A stretch of 64,000 bases of DNA, taken from positions 372,001 through 436,000 of the forward strand of contig JAFRRA010000006.1 in the NCBI GenBank assembly GCA_017428325.1, read 5' to 3'. Positions within the stretch are counted from its first letter, which is position 1. Every line of letters begins with the position of its first letter. Source of the stretch: Bacteroidales bacterium (GTDB lineage Bacteria; Bacteroidota; Bacteroidia; Bacteroidales; UBA932). Under the pieces are notes generated by a model. The model ran no database searches, was not told the origin of the DNA, and saw only the letters and a list, made by a program, of their open reading frames with translations. The position numbers and the translations under genes are program-made. This document shows, one piece after another, positions 8,549-17,485 of the stretch.

Positions 8549-9696
8549 TATTGCTGCGAGTCGTTTCTTCTGCGCATTTTCCCGTGAGGCTTCCCGTGTC
8601 TTTTCTTGCGGACCTCGTCAAAGCGGGTGATGCTGTCTTCTCCTGCGGCGCTCTTGAAATCTATGATCTTCTCCTTCTTGGCTCCCGATAGGGCCTCTCC
8701 CTTTTTGCCCTCCGCGTTGAGGGCCATTATCTCCTTGACTTTGTCAACCTTGAGAGGATAGGCCTCGTCGCTGTCGCGGTCAGAATAGGTAAACCACATA
8801 ACGCCCTTGAGCGCGTCTGACTTTACAGGGCGGATATCTCCGTCCTCGAGGTGCAACGGCTCGCTCAGGCGAGGCATCCTTTCCTTGGCGTCCAGATAAA
8901 CGGCAGCCTCGTAGTTGATGCAGCATTTGAGCTTGCCGCACTGGCCGGCAAGTTTCTGCGGGTTCAGAGACAGGTCCTGGCACCTTGCGGCCGCGGTGGT
9001 TATGGACTGGAAATCGTTGATGTATCTGGAGCAGCACAGAGCCTGTCCGCATACGCCGATGCCTCCGATCAGGCCGGCTTCCTGGCGGGCCCCGATCTGC
9101 TTCATTTCGATTCTGATATGGAATTCTTCCGCAAAGTCTTTGATCAGCTGGCGGAAGTCAACCCTTCCGTCTGCGATGTAGTAGAATATGGCCTTTGTTC
9201 CGTCTCCCTGGAATTCCACGTCTCCGATTTTCATTTCAAGTCCCAGATTTGCGGCCAGCACCCTGGAACGGATCATAGTCTGGTGCTCCCTGGCGATTGC
9301 TTCCTGCCATTTCTGGATATCCTGCGGACGGGCCTTGCGGTAGATTCTCTTGAATTCATAGGATTTCCAGTCTATGCCGTTTCTTTTGAGCTGATGGGCC
9401 ACAACGGCTCCGGAAAGGGTGATGATGCCGACATCGCATCCGTTTGTAGCTTCCGTAACCACAATGTCTCCCTGTCTGAGCACCTGTCCGGAGGTGTTCA
9501 GATAAATGCCCTTGCGGGTATTCTTGAAGCGTACCTCAAACAGGTTGTCCATATCTTCATCGGGAATTCCAGGGAGCCAGTCGAAAACAGCCCTCTTGCA
9601 GCAGCTCTGGTCATATTTGCAGCAGATCTGCCCGTTTTTCTCTATGTCAGTCTGACAGCCTCTGTGGCAGTCGTAAACATTGTCTTTCTTGTCCAT
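8548..9696 (-). CDS. PSP1-domain protein (RicT-like)
   Basis: 382 residues. The central PSP1 domain carries the conserved cysteine pattern GVCGQALCC...GQCGKLKCCINYE (about 213-265), which in RicT of Bacillus holds an Fe-S cluster. The N-terminus has an extra cysteine-rich stretch (CHRGC, ICC, SCC within residues 10-34) and the C-terminus is Lys/Arg-rich. The Bacillus Ric complex promotes RNA processing; the role in Bacteroidota is not established here. It sits between holB (1 nt) and trmB (1-nt overlap). A PSP1 gene next to a delta' gene is a recurrent arrangement in bacteria. Confidence 0.85.
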   Translation of the reverse strand: MDKKDNVYDCHRGCQTDIEKNGQICCKYDQSCCKRAVFDWLPGIPDEDMDNLFEVRFKNTRKGIYLNTSGQVLRQGDIVVTEATNGCDVGIITLSGAVVAHQLKRNGIDWKSYEFKRIYRKARPQDIQKWQEAIAREHQTMIRSRVLAANLGLEMKIGDVEFQGDGTKAIFYYIADGRVDFRQLIKDFAEEFHIRIEMKQIGARQEAGLIGGIGVCGQALCCSRYINDFQSITTAAARCQDLSLNPQKLAGQCGKLKCCINYEAAVYLDAKERMPRLSEPLHLEDGDIRPVKSDALKGVMWFTYSDRDSDEAYPLKVDKVKEIMALNAEGKKGEALSGAKKEKIIDFKSAAGEDSITRFDEVRKKRHGKPHGKMRRRNDSQQ

Positions 9697-9697
9697 A

Positions 9698-10894
9698 TCA
9701 GGTGTTCAGGAACAGAGTGTTGCACAAATCGCTGAAAATGAATTTCGCATTCACGTTTCTCTCTATGCACTCTATTGTCGAGTTGAATAATTCGTAATAT
9801 CTGGAGAAGTTCTCGCCCTTGAGCCTTGAGGCAAGGAGTCTGATTGCTTCTGCCTGTGTAGGGTTCAGATAAGCCAGGTTTTCCTTGCCCAGTTTTAGCA
9901 TGTACATCTGTCTCAGGATCTTGAGGGAGCTTCTGCAGAAGTTTTTCTGGGATTCCTTCCCGCGCCTGGAAAGTTCCGCTCCAAAACCGACAAGTGCCGG
10001 CAGGTCCTTGTCCAGGGCAAGGCTCATCAGGGTGGAAAAATCTTCAAAGTCCTCCTCTTCCCCCTCGCTGCTTTCTATCAACTGCATAGCCCTTCCGAAA
10101 CTGCCCTGGGCGGTGGAGGCCCATAGCCCGGCCTCTTTGCCATCCATCTTGTATTTCTCCGCGATGGCCTTTGCCAGATCATCCTTTGCGATAGGAGGCA
10201 CCTCTATCAGGCGGCAGCGGGAACGGATTGTCTGGATTATCTTTCCGGGAGCATTGGTTATAAGGAAGAAGTAAGTGTCTTCAGTTGGTTCCTCGATGCT
10301 TTTGAGCAGCTTGTTTGCCGCCTCAAGGTTCATCCTCTCGGGGAAGAGCATTAGCACCACTTTCTCTCCGCCTTCATATGCGCTGAAGCTTAACCTGTTG
10401 ATAAGCCAGGAGGCTTCGCTCACCCCGATCAGACCCATCTTGTTGTCAAGCTCCATGGCCTTGTAGAGGTCTTCCTCGCTGAAGTAGGGATTCTTCTTGA
10501 CGAGTTCCCTGAATATGTCGTAGTAGGCGTCAATTGCCACTTTCTTTCCCTTTTCCACGGCCTGGGTGGTGTTAACAGGGAAGATAAAGTGGAAGTCTGG
10601 ATGGGTGAGGTTGCGGACCTTAATGCAGGAGGAGCATACCTGGCAGCTGTCGTCCACCGGCAGGTTGTCCGGCTCGTCTCCGAACAGTCCCTTGACCAGA
10701 GGGTTGTCTTCTCCGCTTGCAATTGCCTTTCTGGTTCTGCAGAACATGTACTGGATTGTAGCCAGGGCAAGAGGAAGCGCTCCGCATCCGCTCTGCTCGC
10801 TGAAAAGAAGGGCGTGCGGCATCCTTCCCGCCTGAACCATGTTCCGGAGGTTTTCTATCAGTTCCCTGTGTCCTGCAACTTCAGAAAATATCAT
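9698..10894 (-). CDS. holB: DNA polymerase III delta' subunit
   Basis: Clamp-loader subunit of about 398 residues with an AAA+ fold. I chose the ATG at 10894 (MIFSEVAGHRELIENL), which matches the family start; the frame stays open further upstream but that part overlaps the U32 gene and has no homologous character. The P-loop is degenerate (SEQSGCGALPLAL, no lysine), as expected for a non-hydrolysing delta'. A zinc-binding cysteine set (CQVCSSC with an upstream CR) and the SRC arginine-finger motif (IRSRCRLIEVP) are present. A TATCTTTG box ends 6 nt before the ATG, so the mRNA may be leaderless. Confidence 0.9.
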   Translation of the reverse strand: MIFSEVAGHRELIENLRNMVQAGRMPHALLFSEQSGCGALPLALATIQYMFCRTRKAIASGEDNPLVKGLFGDEPDNLPVDDSCQVCSSCIKVRNLTHPDFHFIFPVNTTQAVEKGKKVAIDAYYDIFRELVKKNPYFSEEDLYKAMELDNKMGLIGVSEASWLINRLSFSAYEGGEKVVLMLFPERMNLEAANKLLKSIEEPTEDTYFFLITNAPGKIIQTIRSRCRLIEVPPIAKDDLAKAIAEKYKMDGKEAGLWASTAQGSFGRAMQLIESSEGEEEDFEDFSTLMSLALDKDLPALVGFGAELSRRGKESQKNFCRSSLKILRQMYMLKLGKENLAYLNPTQAEAIRLLASRLKGENFSRYYELFNSTIECIERNVNAKFIFSDLCNTLFLNT

Positions 10895-10900
10895 ACCCCG

Positions 10901-10908
10901 CAAAGATA
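10901..10908 (-). promoter_or_regulatory. -7 box (TATCTTTG) directly before holB
   Basis: Exact TAnnTTTG consensus, six bases from the holB ATG and just beyond the U32 stop. It would let holB and its downstream genes be transcribed separately from the U32 gene. No convincing -33 TTTG at the usual distance. Confidence 0.5.
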
Positions 10909-10916
10909 CAAAAGAA

Positions 10917-12749
10917 TTAAGACCCGGCGGGAGCCTTGACGAGCATTTCACACCTTGAACAGTTGAATTCAAGGGTAAGGATGTTATTGCCGTTTTTCAG
11001 ATAGAGAGGGCGGCTGTCCTTTCTGCAAAGGCCCAACTGATGACGGATGCAGTACCTGCATTGCATAAGGATTGCACCCTCCGGAGGGGCCTGTTCGTAT
11101 GATGGCCGGATATCGCTGAGGCCAAGTTCTTTATAGACTTCCTTTGAAAGACGGTTGGAGCAGTTCCTGAGATAAGAGCTTCCGCCTTCCTTGAAAGCCT
11201 CTTTTGCCAAGTCTTTAAGACAAGAAAAGTCTTTTTTCTCCGCGATGTATTTTGCTTTTATCCTTTGGCGTTCTTCTTCCAGATACGCTTCAAGGGATTC
11301 CGCCAGCTCCGCCCTTATGCCGTTGAGGGCTGAGGTCCTGAAGAAGTAGATATCGTCTCCCTCGATGCTGTCTACGGAAAAGGAGAAATGATGTGAGGTT
11401 TTGCCCAGTTGCTTTCTGATGAGGCTTTCAGCCATCTCTGGATTCTGGGCCCGGTCTCCCTGAAGGAAGAAAGTGAATGTCCTGCTGAAGTTTCCTGTTT
11501 TTGCACAGATGGTTATGTGCCCGTCGCTGAGATGAATATCAAGACAAACGTCTATCATTCTTGGCGGAGTGTTTTCAAGCTGCTTTTCAAATGCCGCGTC
11601 AAAGTTGCGGTATATTAAGTCTCCCTTTTTGACCTGGGCTTCCTTTGCAAAGAGTTCCACGGTATTTCCGTTGCAGCTGTTTGCCCTGAATCCGGTTGTG
11701 ACCCTGCCTTTTGAGGCAAAGCAGAGGCCGTCCGAATTATGGATGGCCTTGTCCGGATCCGATTTGTAGGTGAAGCTTACAAATGAATTTCCGCCACCAT
11801 TTATGCCGGTTACCGTTCCGATATATTCTCCAATGCCCTTTGCCGAATCCTTGCTCTTGAAGTCTCCCCGTTTTCCGTCCAGGAAGAATTCCGTGTATCC
11901 GCGGTTGAATGTTTTCTCCGCATCGGGAGTGAAGGTGCAGCGGCTTCTGCCCCAGGATGTTCTCGGAGTTTCCTTAAGGGCGAGGTCGTACTTCCTTACA
12001 ATGTTCTTTACGTAGGAAATGTTCTTGAGCCGTCCCTCGATCTTGAAGGAGGTTATGCCGGCATCAATCAAATCCTCAAGCCGAGCGGACAGGTTCAGGT
12101 CTTTAAGGGAAAGCAGGGGGCTGTCTTTAGCCAGCATATTGCCGCTTTCGTCCAGCAAATCGTAGTCTGACCTGCAGGCCTGGGCACATTCCCCGCGGTT
12201 GGCGCTTCTTCCGGTAAGATACCGGGAAAGATAGCACTGTCCGCTACAACTAACGCACAGGGCTCCGTGGACAAAGAATTCGAGCTCGGCGGTTGTGGCT
12301 TTCCGGATTTCCCGGATTTGTCTAAGGCTGAGTTCCCGTGCAAGAATAAGACGCTTGAATCCCATCTTTTCCAGCAGGGCGGCCTTTTCGGGGGTGCGGA
12401 TATCTGTTTGAGTGGAGGCGAACAGCGGGATGGGCGGACGGTCCATCTTCAGCAAAGCAAAATCCTGAACGATGACAGCATCTATTCCGCTTTCATATGC
12501 TTTCCACAGGTAGGCCTGGGCCTCTTCGAGTTCGTTGTCGTAGAGTATAGTGTTTAGCGTAAGATAAACCTTCGCTCCAAACTTGTGGGCGTAGGAGCAC
12601 AGGCGGTCTATGTCTTCGAAAGAATTCCCCGCCTGTTGACGGGCCCCGTACTTTGGAGCGGCTATATAAACGGAATCGGCACCGCAGTCAATTGCCGCGA
12701 TACCGATTTCCGAATTTCTTGCCGGAGAAAGAAGCTCTATCTCACGCAT
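10917..12749 (-). CDS. peptidase U32-family protein (RlhA/TrhP-like RNA hydroxylation protein)
   Basis: 610 residues, cytoplasmic. The U32 signature ELEFFVHGALCVSCSGQC lies at about 154-171 with further conserved cysteines (GECAQACR). E. coli relatives (RlhA, TrhP) hydroxylate cytidine in 23S rRNA or uridine-34 of tRNA, and a proteolytic role was only inferred historically. The C-terminus adds CRYCIRHQLGLC and FNCSRCEM, a cysteine set suited to a metal or Fe-S cluster. It is 6 nt downstream of the TPR gene and heads the holB-PSP1-trmB-M20 run. Which RNA position it modifies cannot be decided. Confidence 0.87.
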   Translation of the reverse strand: MREIELLSPARNSEIGIAAIDCGADSVYIAAPKYGARQQAGNSFEDIDRLCSYAHKFGAKVYLTLNTILYDNELEEAQAYLWKAYESGIDAVIVQDFALLKMDRPPIPLFASTQTDIRTPEKAALLEKMGFKRLILARELSLRQIREIRKATTAELEFFVHGALCVSCSGQCYLSRYLTGRSANRGECAQACRSDYDLLDESGNMLAKDSPLLSLKDLNLSARLEDLIDAGITSFKIEGRLKNISYVKNIVRKYDLALKETPRTSWGRSRCTFTPDAEKTFNRGYTEFFLDGKRGDFKSKDSAKGIGEYIGTVTGINGGGNSFVSFTYKSDPDKAIHNSDGLCFASKGRVTTGFRANSCNGNTVELFAKEAQVKKGDLIYRNFDAAFEKQLENTPPRMIDVCLDIHLSDGHITICAKTGNFSRTFTFFLQGDRAQNPEMAESLIRKQLGKTSHHFSFSVDSIEGDDIYFFRTSALNGIRAELAESLEAYLEEERQRIKAKYIAEKKDFSCLKDLAKEAFKEGGSSYLRNCSNRLSKEVYKELGLSDIRPSYEQAPPEGAILMQCRYCIRHQLGLCRKDSRPLYLKNGNNILTLEFNCSRCEMLVKAPAGS

Positions 12750-12755
12750 AACATT

Positions 12756-13673
12756 TTAGCAACCCAGCTTGGCAATTTTCTGCTTAGCGGTAGGGCCAAA
12801 TTTTCCGTCGTTAAGCACCTTCTTGTAGGTTGCGCAGGCCTGAGCCTTTTTCCCGGCGCTCTCGTAGCAAGAAGCGAGGATATAGGTATTCTGTGCAGAA
12901 GCCGGAGCGTTTACAAGGTGAGTGATGGCCTTGTTCCAGTTCTTTGCCTGATAGGCAGACATTCCGGCGATAAGGCTTGCGGTAGGGTTAGGGCCCAATG
13001 CAAGAGCTTTTTCAGCCTTGGCGATAGCCTCGTTGAACTTCTTTGCCTTCATTGCATCGTTTGCTCCGGAAACGAACATTCCGGAAAGCACCTTTTCTGC
13101 ATTTGCATCGCCGAGCTCCTTTGCTTTCATAAGGGAAGCTTCTGCCTCGGTGTCTTTATTGGCCTTGTTGTAGGCCATTCCGAGAAGAAGGTGAGCCTTG
13201 GCGTTGTTGGCGTCTCTTTCAACAGCCTTCTGGAGGAAAGGAATAGCCTCTTCCATATTGCCTGCATTGTAAGCGTCGTTACCCTGCTGCATAGGTATCT
13301 GGGCGAGTTTGGTCTCGGCGCTCTTAGCGGCGGCTTCCTTGCCATATTCCTTTGCGGCTGCGAGAGCCTCGTTGTAAGTCTCCTCTGCCTTTGCATAATC
13401 CTTGGCTGCCACCATCTTGCCGGCGGCTGAGAGAAGAATGTTAGGAATCATGTCCTTGCAGCCCTCCGCCATCTCGATACCCTCGTCTCCTGCTGCCTCG
13501 GCAATCTTCAGAGCTTCCTTGAAACCTTTTACTGCCTCAATCTCGTTACCTGCCTGGTAAGCCTCGGTGGCCTTCTGGTACAGTTCGCCTGCCTGAGTCA
13601 TATCCTGGGCAAAAGCACTTCCCGCAAACAGCACGACTGCTGCGGTCAAAAAAAGTCTGGTGATTCTTTTCAT
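12756..13673 (-). CDS. secreted TPR-repeat protein
   Basis: 305 residues with a signal peptide (1-22, cleavage near AFA-QD). Helical TPR repeats cover most of the mature protein (for example YQKATEAYQAGNEIEAVKGFKEAL and KAHLLLGMAYNKANKDTEAEASLMKA). Alanine- and lysine-rich, with no catalytic motif. It probably scaffolds envelope complexes in the periplasm, but no partner is evident. It is the first gene of the minus-strand run and has a good promoter of its own. Confidence 0.75.
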   Translation of the reverse strand: MKRITRLFLTAAVVLFAGSAFAQDMTQAGELYQKATEAYQAGNEIEAVKGFKEALKIAEAAGDEGIEMAEGCKDMIPNILLSAAGKMVAAKDYAKAEETYNEALAAAKEYGKEAAAKSAETKLAQIPMQQGNDAYNAGNMEEAIPFLQKAVERDANNAKAHLLLGMAYNKANKDTEAEASLMKAKELGDANAEKVLSGMFVSGANDAMKAKKFNEAIAKAEKALALGPNPTASLIAGMSAYQAKNWNKAITHLVNAPASAQNTYILASCYESAGKKAQACATYKKVLNDGKFGPTAKQKIAKLGC

Positions 13674-13720
13674 CTCTATAAGTTTTATTTGGTTTTTGTT
13701 TCTTTTTCAGTCAATGGGTG

Positions 13721-13752
13721 CAAAAATAAAAAAAATGCAGGTATCACGCAAA
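13721..13752 (-). promoter_or_regulatory. promoter of the TPR gene (TTTG-N20-TATTTTTG)
   Basis: The -33 TTTG lies at 13749-13752 and the -7 TATTTTTG at 13721-13728, with the consensus 20-nt spacing. This is one of the best Bacteroidota-type promoters in the window and drives the TPR-U32-holB run. Confidence 0.7.
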
Positions 13753-13766
13753 CACCGAATTATTCT

Positions 13767-13774
13767 TATTTTTG
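13767..13774 (+). promoter_or_regulatory. -7 box (TATTTTTG) for the M16 gene
   Basis: Lies 17 nt before the chosen ATG at 13792. The region where its -33 would sit overlaps the -33 of the divergent TPR promoter. Confidence 0.5.
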
Positions 13775-13791
13775 TACACATTCAATCTGTT

Positions 13792-16659
13792 ATGAAGAAG
13801 ATAGCAACCATATTGGCGTTTCTCCTTGCTTTTGCAAGCCCGTCTGTCCTGCTCTCCCAAACCCAGGATCTGCCAACCCTTCCGGACGATCCGAGAGTCA
13901 AAAGCGGCAAGCTTTCAAACGGCCTTTCCTACATCATAGTCAAAAATCAGGCCCAAAAATCAACAGCTACCTTCTGCGTGGCCCAGAAAGTGGGAACCTC
14001 CCTGGAAAAAGACGGGAACAGGGGCTCTTTCATGCTGCTGCAACAGCTTGCCACAAAGGGAACTAGAAACTTCGAAGGTACAGCCATAACAGATTATCTG
14101 AAAACTTTAGGCCTTACTCAGGATAACTTGCTTTTCTCCACGGGGAAAGACAGGGTGACCTATGCGGTAAAGGATATTCCAACAGAAAGAAGCAACACTG
14201 TAGACTCCGCTCTTCTGATACTTTACAACTGGATGAGTTCAATCAATGTTGAGGAGGAAGACATTTCCGCGGAAAGAAGCACTCTTGCCGGAAGGATTCT
14301 CAACAGCTGGACTCCGGTCCACAGGATGGAGCACGACCTTCTGAGCGACCTTTATCCGGACAGTCCTTACAACGATGAAGTTCTTCCTTCTGACATCAAG
14401 AGCATCAACCGCATCAATTCCAGAGACCTCAGGAGTTTCTACTACAACTGGTGCCGCCCGGAACTTCAGACTGTGATTGTAGTCGGAGACGTTGATCCGG
14501 CCAAGATGGAAACCCAGATTAAGTCTGTCTTCTCCACGATTCCGAAACCGCTGAAAAGCACCAAGCGCACCTGGTACGACCCGAAGCCTTTTGACGGTGT
14601 GAAAACCTATGTCCTCCAGGACGACGAGTTTGAAAAGACGGTTGTCTCAATCAACCTTCTGAAGCAGCCGCTGAAAGACAAGTACAGGAAGACAAACCTG
14701 CCTTATATCCAGGATTTTATGGATAACGCCACACTGCGCCTTCTGCAAGACAGGATCAGCGATGGAATCTTAAGGGAAAACCTTCCGATATACAATCTTT
14801 CCATAGGGAAGGGCAAGTTTATGGGAATTGAAAAAAGCAGTGCCCTGACACTTGAATTCGAAACCCTGCCTTCCAGCGTCTATTCGGCGATCTCCTTTGT
14901 AAGCTCCCAGATGAAAAAGCTCTGCGACCACGGTGTGGAGATCCGCGAGTTTGAAAAGGCCCAGGACATATACTGGAAGGAGCTGGAAGCTTTCTACGAC
15001 AACCGGAATCAGGCGGGTAACGATGTTTATCTTGAAAGGGCCCTCAGGAGCAGTTATGACGGCTATTCCATGGCCAGCACCGAGATGCAGTTCGAGATAA
15101 TGAAGGAGGTACTCTTCAACCTTAACGCCAAGAAGCTATCCGAGTACATTGCCGCATCGCTGAGCCAGGAAGACAACATTGTGATCTCCTGCTTCCTTCC
15201 GAAGGCAGAAGGCGTGAACCGCATTTCAAAGGACAGGCTTCTGGCCGCCTATGCCCAGCCTCTGGATAAGCCGCTTCATCCAGGGGAAAGCTCTATGCCG
15301 GTCTGGCCGCAGGCTGTTCCGAAAATGACTTCCACCATTGTTTCCGAGACGGAGGATCACCAGATGGGAACCAGGGTTGTTGTGCTTTCCAACGGGGCGA
15401 CACTGGTGTTCAAGGATCTTCCGCAATCTTCAGACACTCTGTTCTTCAGGGCGGTGAGCAAGGGCGGCTACTCTCTTGTCAAGGGAACTTCTCTAGGAAG
15501 CCAGGAGTATTTCAACGGACTTCTTGACGCCGGAGCCACCGCAGATGTTTCATATGCCAATATGAACAGACTCTATGCCTACAATCACATGAGTTTTGCT
15601 TCACGCATAGACCAGAATACCGAGCAGATGGACGGATATGCCATACCGGCAAGCGCAGAGAAACTCCTCCAGGCCGTTTATCTAAACATGACGGACAGGA
15701 GGGATGACCAGTCTGCATTCGACATCTACAACAGGAAAGTTCTCTATGATATCAAATACAACAGCATTTCCCCTCAGGCAATATTCCGTGATTCCGTAAT
15801 CACTTACCGCAATTCCAATCCGCAGATGAGCCGCCGCCTGACGGAGGAAGAGGTTTCCTCTATGGACTATGGGGCCGCGTACAAGAATCTGGCAAACAGG
15901 TTCACCAATGCCGCGGACTTTGTGTTCGTTTTCGCCGGTAGCAATGCTTCTTCCTATAAGGATTTGGCCGTTAAATACATAGGGGGAATTCCGGGTAACG
16001 CCTCCGCAAGGGAGAACTGGATAGTTGTCCCTAACTATCTTGCCAAAGGGCACAAGGAAAAGAGGTTCCTCGCAAAGATGAACGTACCGAGAAGCTACAC
16101 CAGCCTGACGCTTTCTTCCAACAAGAATCTTACGGCCAAGAACCTGGTCCTTTCAGATATGCTGGAGGTGTTTGTGGACAATGTGTTCAAGACTCGGCTT
16201 TATAACAAAGTTCCGCTGTATAACGTGCAGAGTTCCCTGGAATACTATCCGGAGCAGATTTGCGCCCTGGACATGATTTTCGAGTCTGATTCCGCAAGCG
16301 TCCATTCCTGCATAGACGCCGTTGTGGAAAGCCTTGCATCCTGCGCAAAGGGGAACATTTCCGCCTCTGACTTTGCGGCCCTGAAGAAGATGACCTCGGA
16401 CCGCAAGATCCTGGAATCTTCTTCCGCCCGCTACTGGCTGGATGTCCTGGAACTGAAATATATGTCCGGCAAAGACATTTCCTCGGCGACGGGAGACCTT
16501 CTTTCTTCCATCACTAAGGCCGAGTTCTGCTCGTTTGTCAAGGATATTGCCTCCACAAACCGTATAACCGTCATAATGGACGGAACCACCGCGGATATTC
16601 CTACGCTCCAGCTGCTCCAGGAAAACGAGTTTATCAGGAATTTCTTCGACTTGGACTAA
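13792..16659 (+). CDS. M16-family (PqqL-like) protein without the zinc motif; probable pseudoenzyme
   Basis: 955 residues, exported. The ATG at 13792 begins a clear signal peptide (MKKIATILAFLLAFASPSVLLSQ); the open frame upstream lies over promoter sequence. Two tandem M16 halves are recognisable (LSNGLSYIIVKN...; LSNGATLVFKD...). The motif that should read HxxEH is M81-L-L-Q84-Q85, set in otherwise conserved sequence (NRG...ATKGTRNFEG), so both zinc histidines and the catalytic glutamate are gone. Catalysis is therefore unlikely. Inactive M16 subunits normally pair with an active partner, and none is in this window. The DUF3109 gene follows after 1 nt. Confidence 0.88.
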   Translation: MKKIATILAFLLAFASPSVLLSQTQDLPTLPDDPRVKSGKLSNGLSYIIVKNQAQKSTATFCVAQKVGTSLEKDGNRGSFMLLQQLATKGTRNFEGTAITDYLKTLGLTQDNLLFSTGKDRVTYAVKDIPTERSNTVDSALLILYNWMSSINVEEEDISAERSTLAGRILNSWTPVHRMEHDLLSDLYPDSPYNDEVLPSDIKSINRINSRDLRSFYYNWCRPELQTVIVVGDVDPAKMETQIKSVFSTIPKPLKSTKRTWYDPKPFDGVKTYVLQDDEFEKTVVSINLLKQPLKDKYRKTNLPYIQDFMDNATLRLLQDRISDGILRENLPIYNLSIGKGKFMGIEKSSALTLEFETLPSSVYSAISFVSSQMKKLCDHGVEIREFEKAQDIYWKELEAFYDNRNQAGNDVYLERALRSSYDGYSMASTEMQFEIMKEVLFNLNAKKLSEYIAASLSQEDNIVISCFLPKAEGVNRISKDRLLAAYAQPLDKPLHPGESSMPVWPQAVPKMTSTIVSETEDHQMGTRVVVLSNGATLVFKDLPQSSDTLFFRAVSKGGYSLVKGTSLGSQEYFNGLLDAGATADVSYANMNRLYAYNHMSFASRIDQNTEQMDGYAIPASAEKLLQAVYLNMTDRRDDQSAFDIYNRKVLYDIKYNSISPQAIFRDSVITYRNSNPQMSRRLTEEEVSSMDYGAAYKNLANRFTNAADFVFVFAGSNASSYKDLAVKYIGGIPGNASARENWIVVPNYLAKGHKEKRFLAKMNVPRSYTSLTLSSNKNLTAKNLVLSDMLEVFVDNVFKTRLYNKVPLYNVQSSLEYYPEQICALDMIFESDSASVHSCIDAVVESLASCAKGNISASDFAALKKMTSDRKILESSSARYWLDVLELKYMSGKDISSATGDLLSSITKAEFCSFVKDIASTNRITVIMDGTTADIPTLQLLQENEFIRNFFDLD

Positions 16660-16660
16660 G

Positions 16661-17245
16661 ATGATAATAGAAATAGGCAAGTGCCTGGTAAGCACGGAAA
16701 TACTCACCGAATACTTTTGCTGCGACTATTCCAGGTGCAAGGGCTGCTGCTGCGTTGTGGGAGACAGCGGGGCTCCACTGGAAGAATGTGAGGCGGAGAG
16801 CCTGGAATCCCAGGCGCCGGACTATGACATCTTTCTTGCCGGGGACGGCAAAAAGGAGATTCTATCCCAAGGATATTCCGTTATCGATAAAGACGGAGAC
16901 AGGGTTACTCCGCTGGTTCCTTCTGACGGAAGGTGCGCATATTCCGTGACAAATCCTGACGGCTTCACCTGGTGCGCAGTGGAAAAGGGTTTTGAAAAAT
17001 CCTGCAGGGGTATCCGCAAGCCATTAAGCTGCTGGATATTCCCGATTCGCCTGAAGGTCTTCAGCACTGGATTCACCGGGCTTATGCTAAGCCGCGAGCA
17101 TCTCTGCTCGGACGCGTTTAAACTTGGAAAAGAGAAGGGCATAAAAGTCTATCAGTTCCTCAAGGAACCGATAGTGCATAATTTCGGCGGGGAGTTCTAC
17201 GAAGAACTCTGCCAGGCTGAAATAATGATGAAGGACGGATTCTAG
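16661..17245 (+). CDS. DUF3109 family cysteine-rich protein
   Basis: 194 residues, cytoplasmic. The conserved start (IGKCLVSTEILTEYFCCDYSRCKGCCC) and GDSGAPLEE identify DUF3109, a Bacteroidota family related to the YkgJ-type metal-chelating cysteine proteins. Further cysteines follow (WCAVEKGFEKSC, KPLSCW, HLCSDAF), enough for an Fe-S cluster or zinc site. Function unknown. It starts one base after the M16 stop and its last 4 nt overlap the end of the DUF2007 gene on the other strand. Confidence 0.85.
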   Translation: MIIEIGKCLVSTEILTEYFCCDYSRCKGCCCVVGDSGAPLEECEAESLESQAPDYDIFLAGDGKKEILSQGYSVIDKDGDRVTPLVPSDGRCAYSVTNPDGFTWCAVEKGFEKSCRGIRKPLSCWIFPIRLKVFSTGFTGLMLSREHLCSDAFKLGKEKGIKVYQFLKEPIVHNFGGEFYEELCQAEIMMKDGF

Positions 17246-17481
17246 TCCTCCTGAGGAAGCTCGTCGCCGAGTTCCCTCTGATTGGCCTCCGCCTCTTCAA
17301 GGATCTTGAGAGCCCTGTCGTAGTCCTCGTCGTTTACAATAAGTTCTACGGCAAGCTTGTAGGAAATGCCGACATAAGGCATGTTCTGATGCAGGACCTG
17401 CGCCTGGATGCCTTCGCTTTCCAGAAGGCCTTTGTCTATGTTGGCGCTCATTGCGTTGAGATATTTCCTGAGAGTTTTCAT
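17242..17481 (-). CDS. DUF2007 family small protein
   Basis: 79 residues. I chose the ATG at 17481 (MKTLRKYLNAMSANIDKGLLESEGI), which aligns with the usual family start; a frame extension upstream would run into the preceding gene. The pattern of an N-terminal beta strand, then A..K.LLES.GI, then ...LIVNDEDYDRALKIL is typical. The family is described only as putative signal-transducing protein. It follows the membrane protein gene after 4 nt. Confidence 0.75.
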   Translation of the reverse strand: MKTLRKYLNAMSANIDKGLLESEGIQAQVLHQNMPYVGISYKLAVELIVNDEDYDRALKILEEAEANQRELGDELPQED

Positions 17482-17485
17482 AGCC

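Noticed and set aside
13660-13791. A longer start for the M16 protein
   Set aside because: The extra 44 codons cover the promoter region and would bury the signal peptide that starts at 13792.
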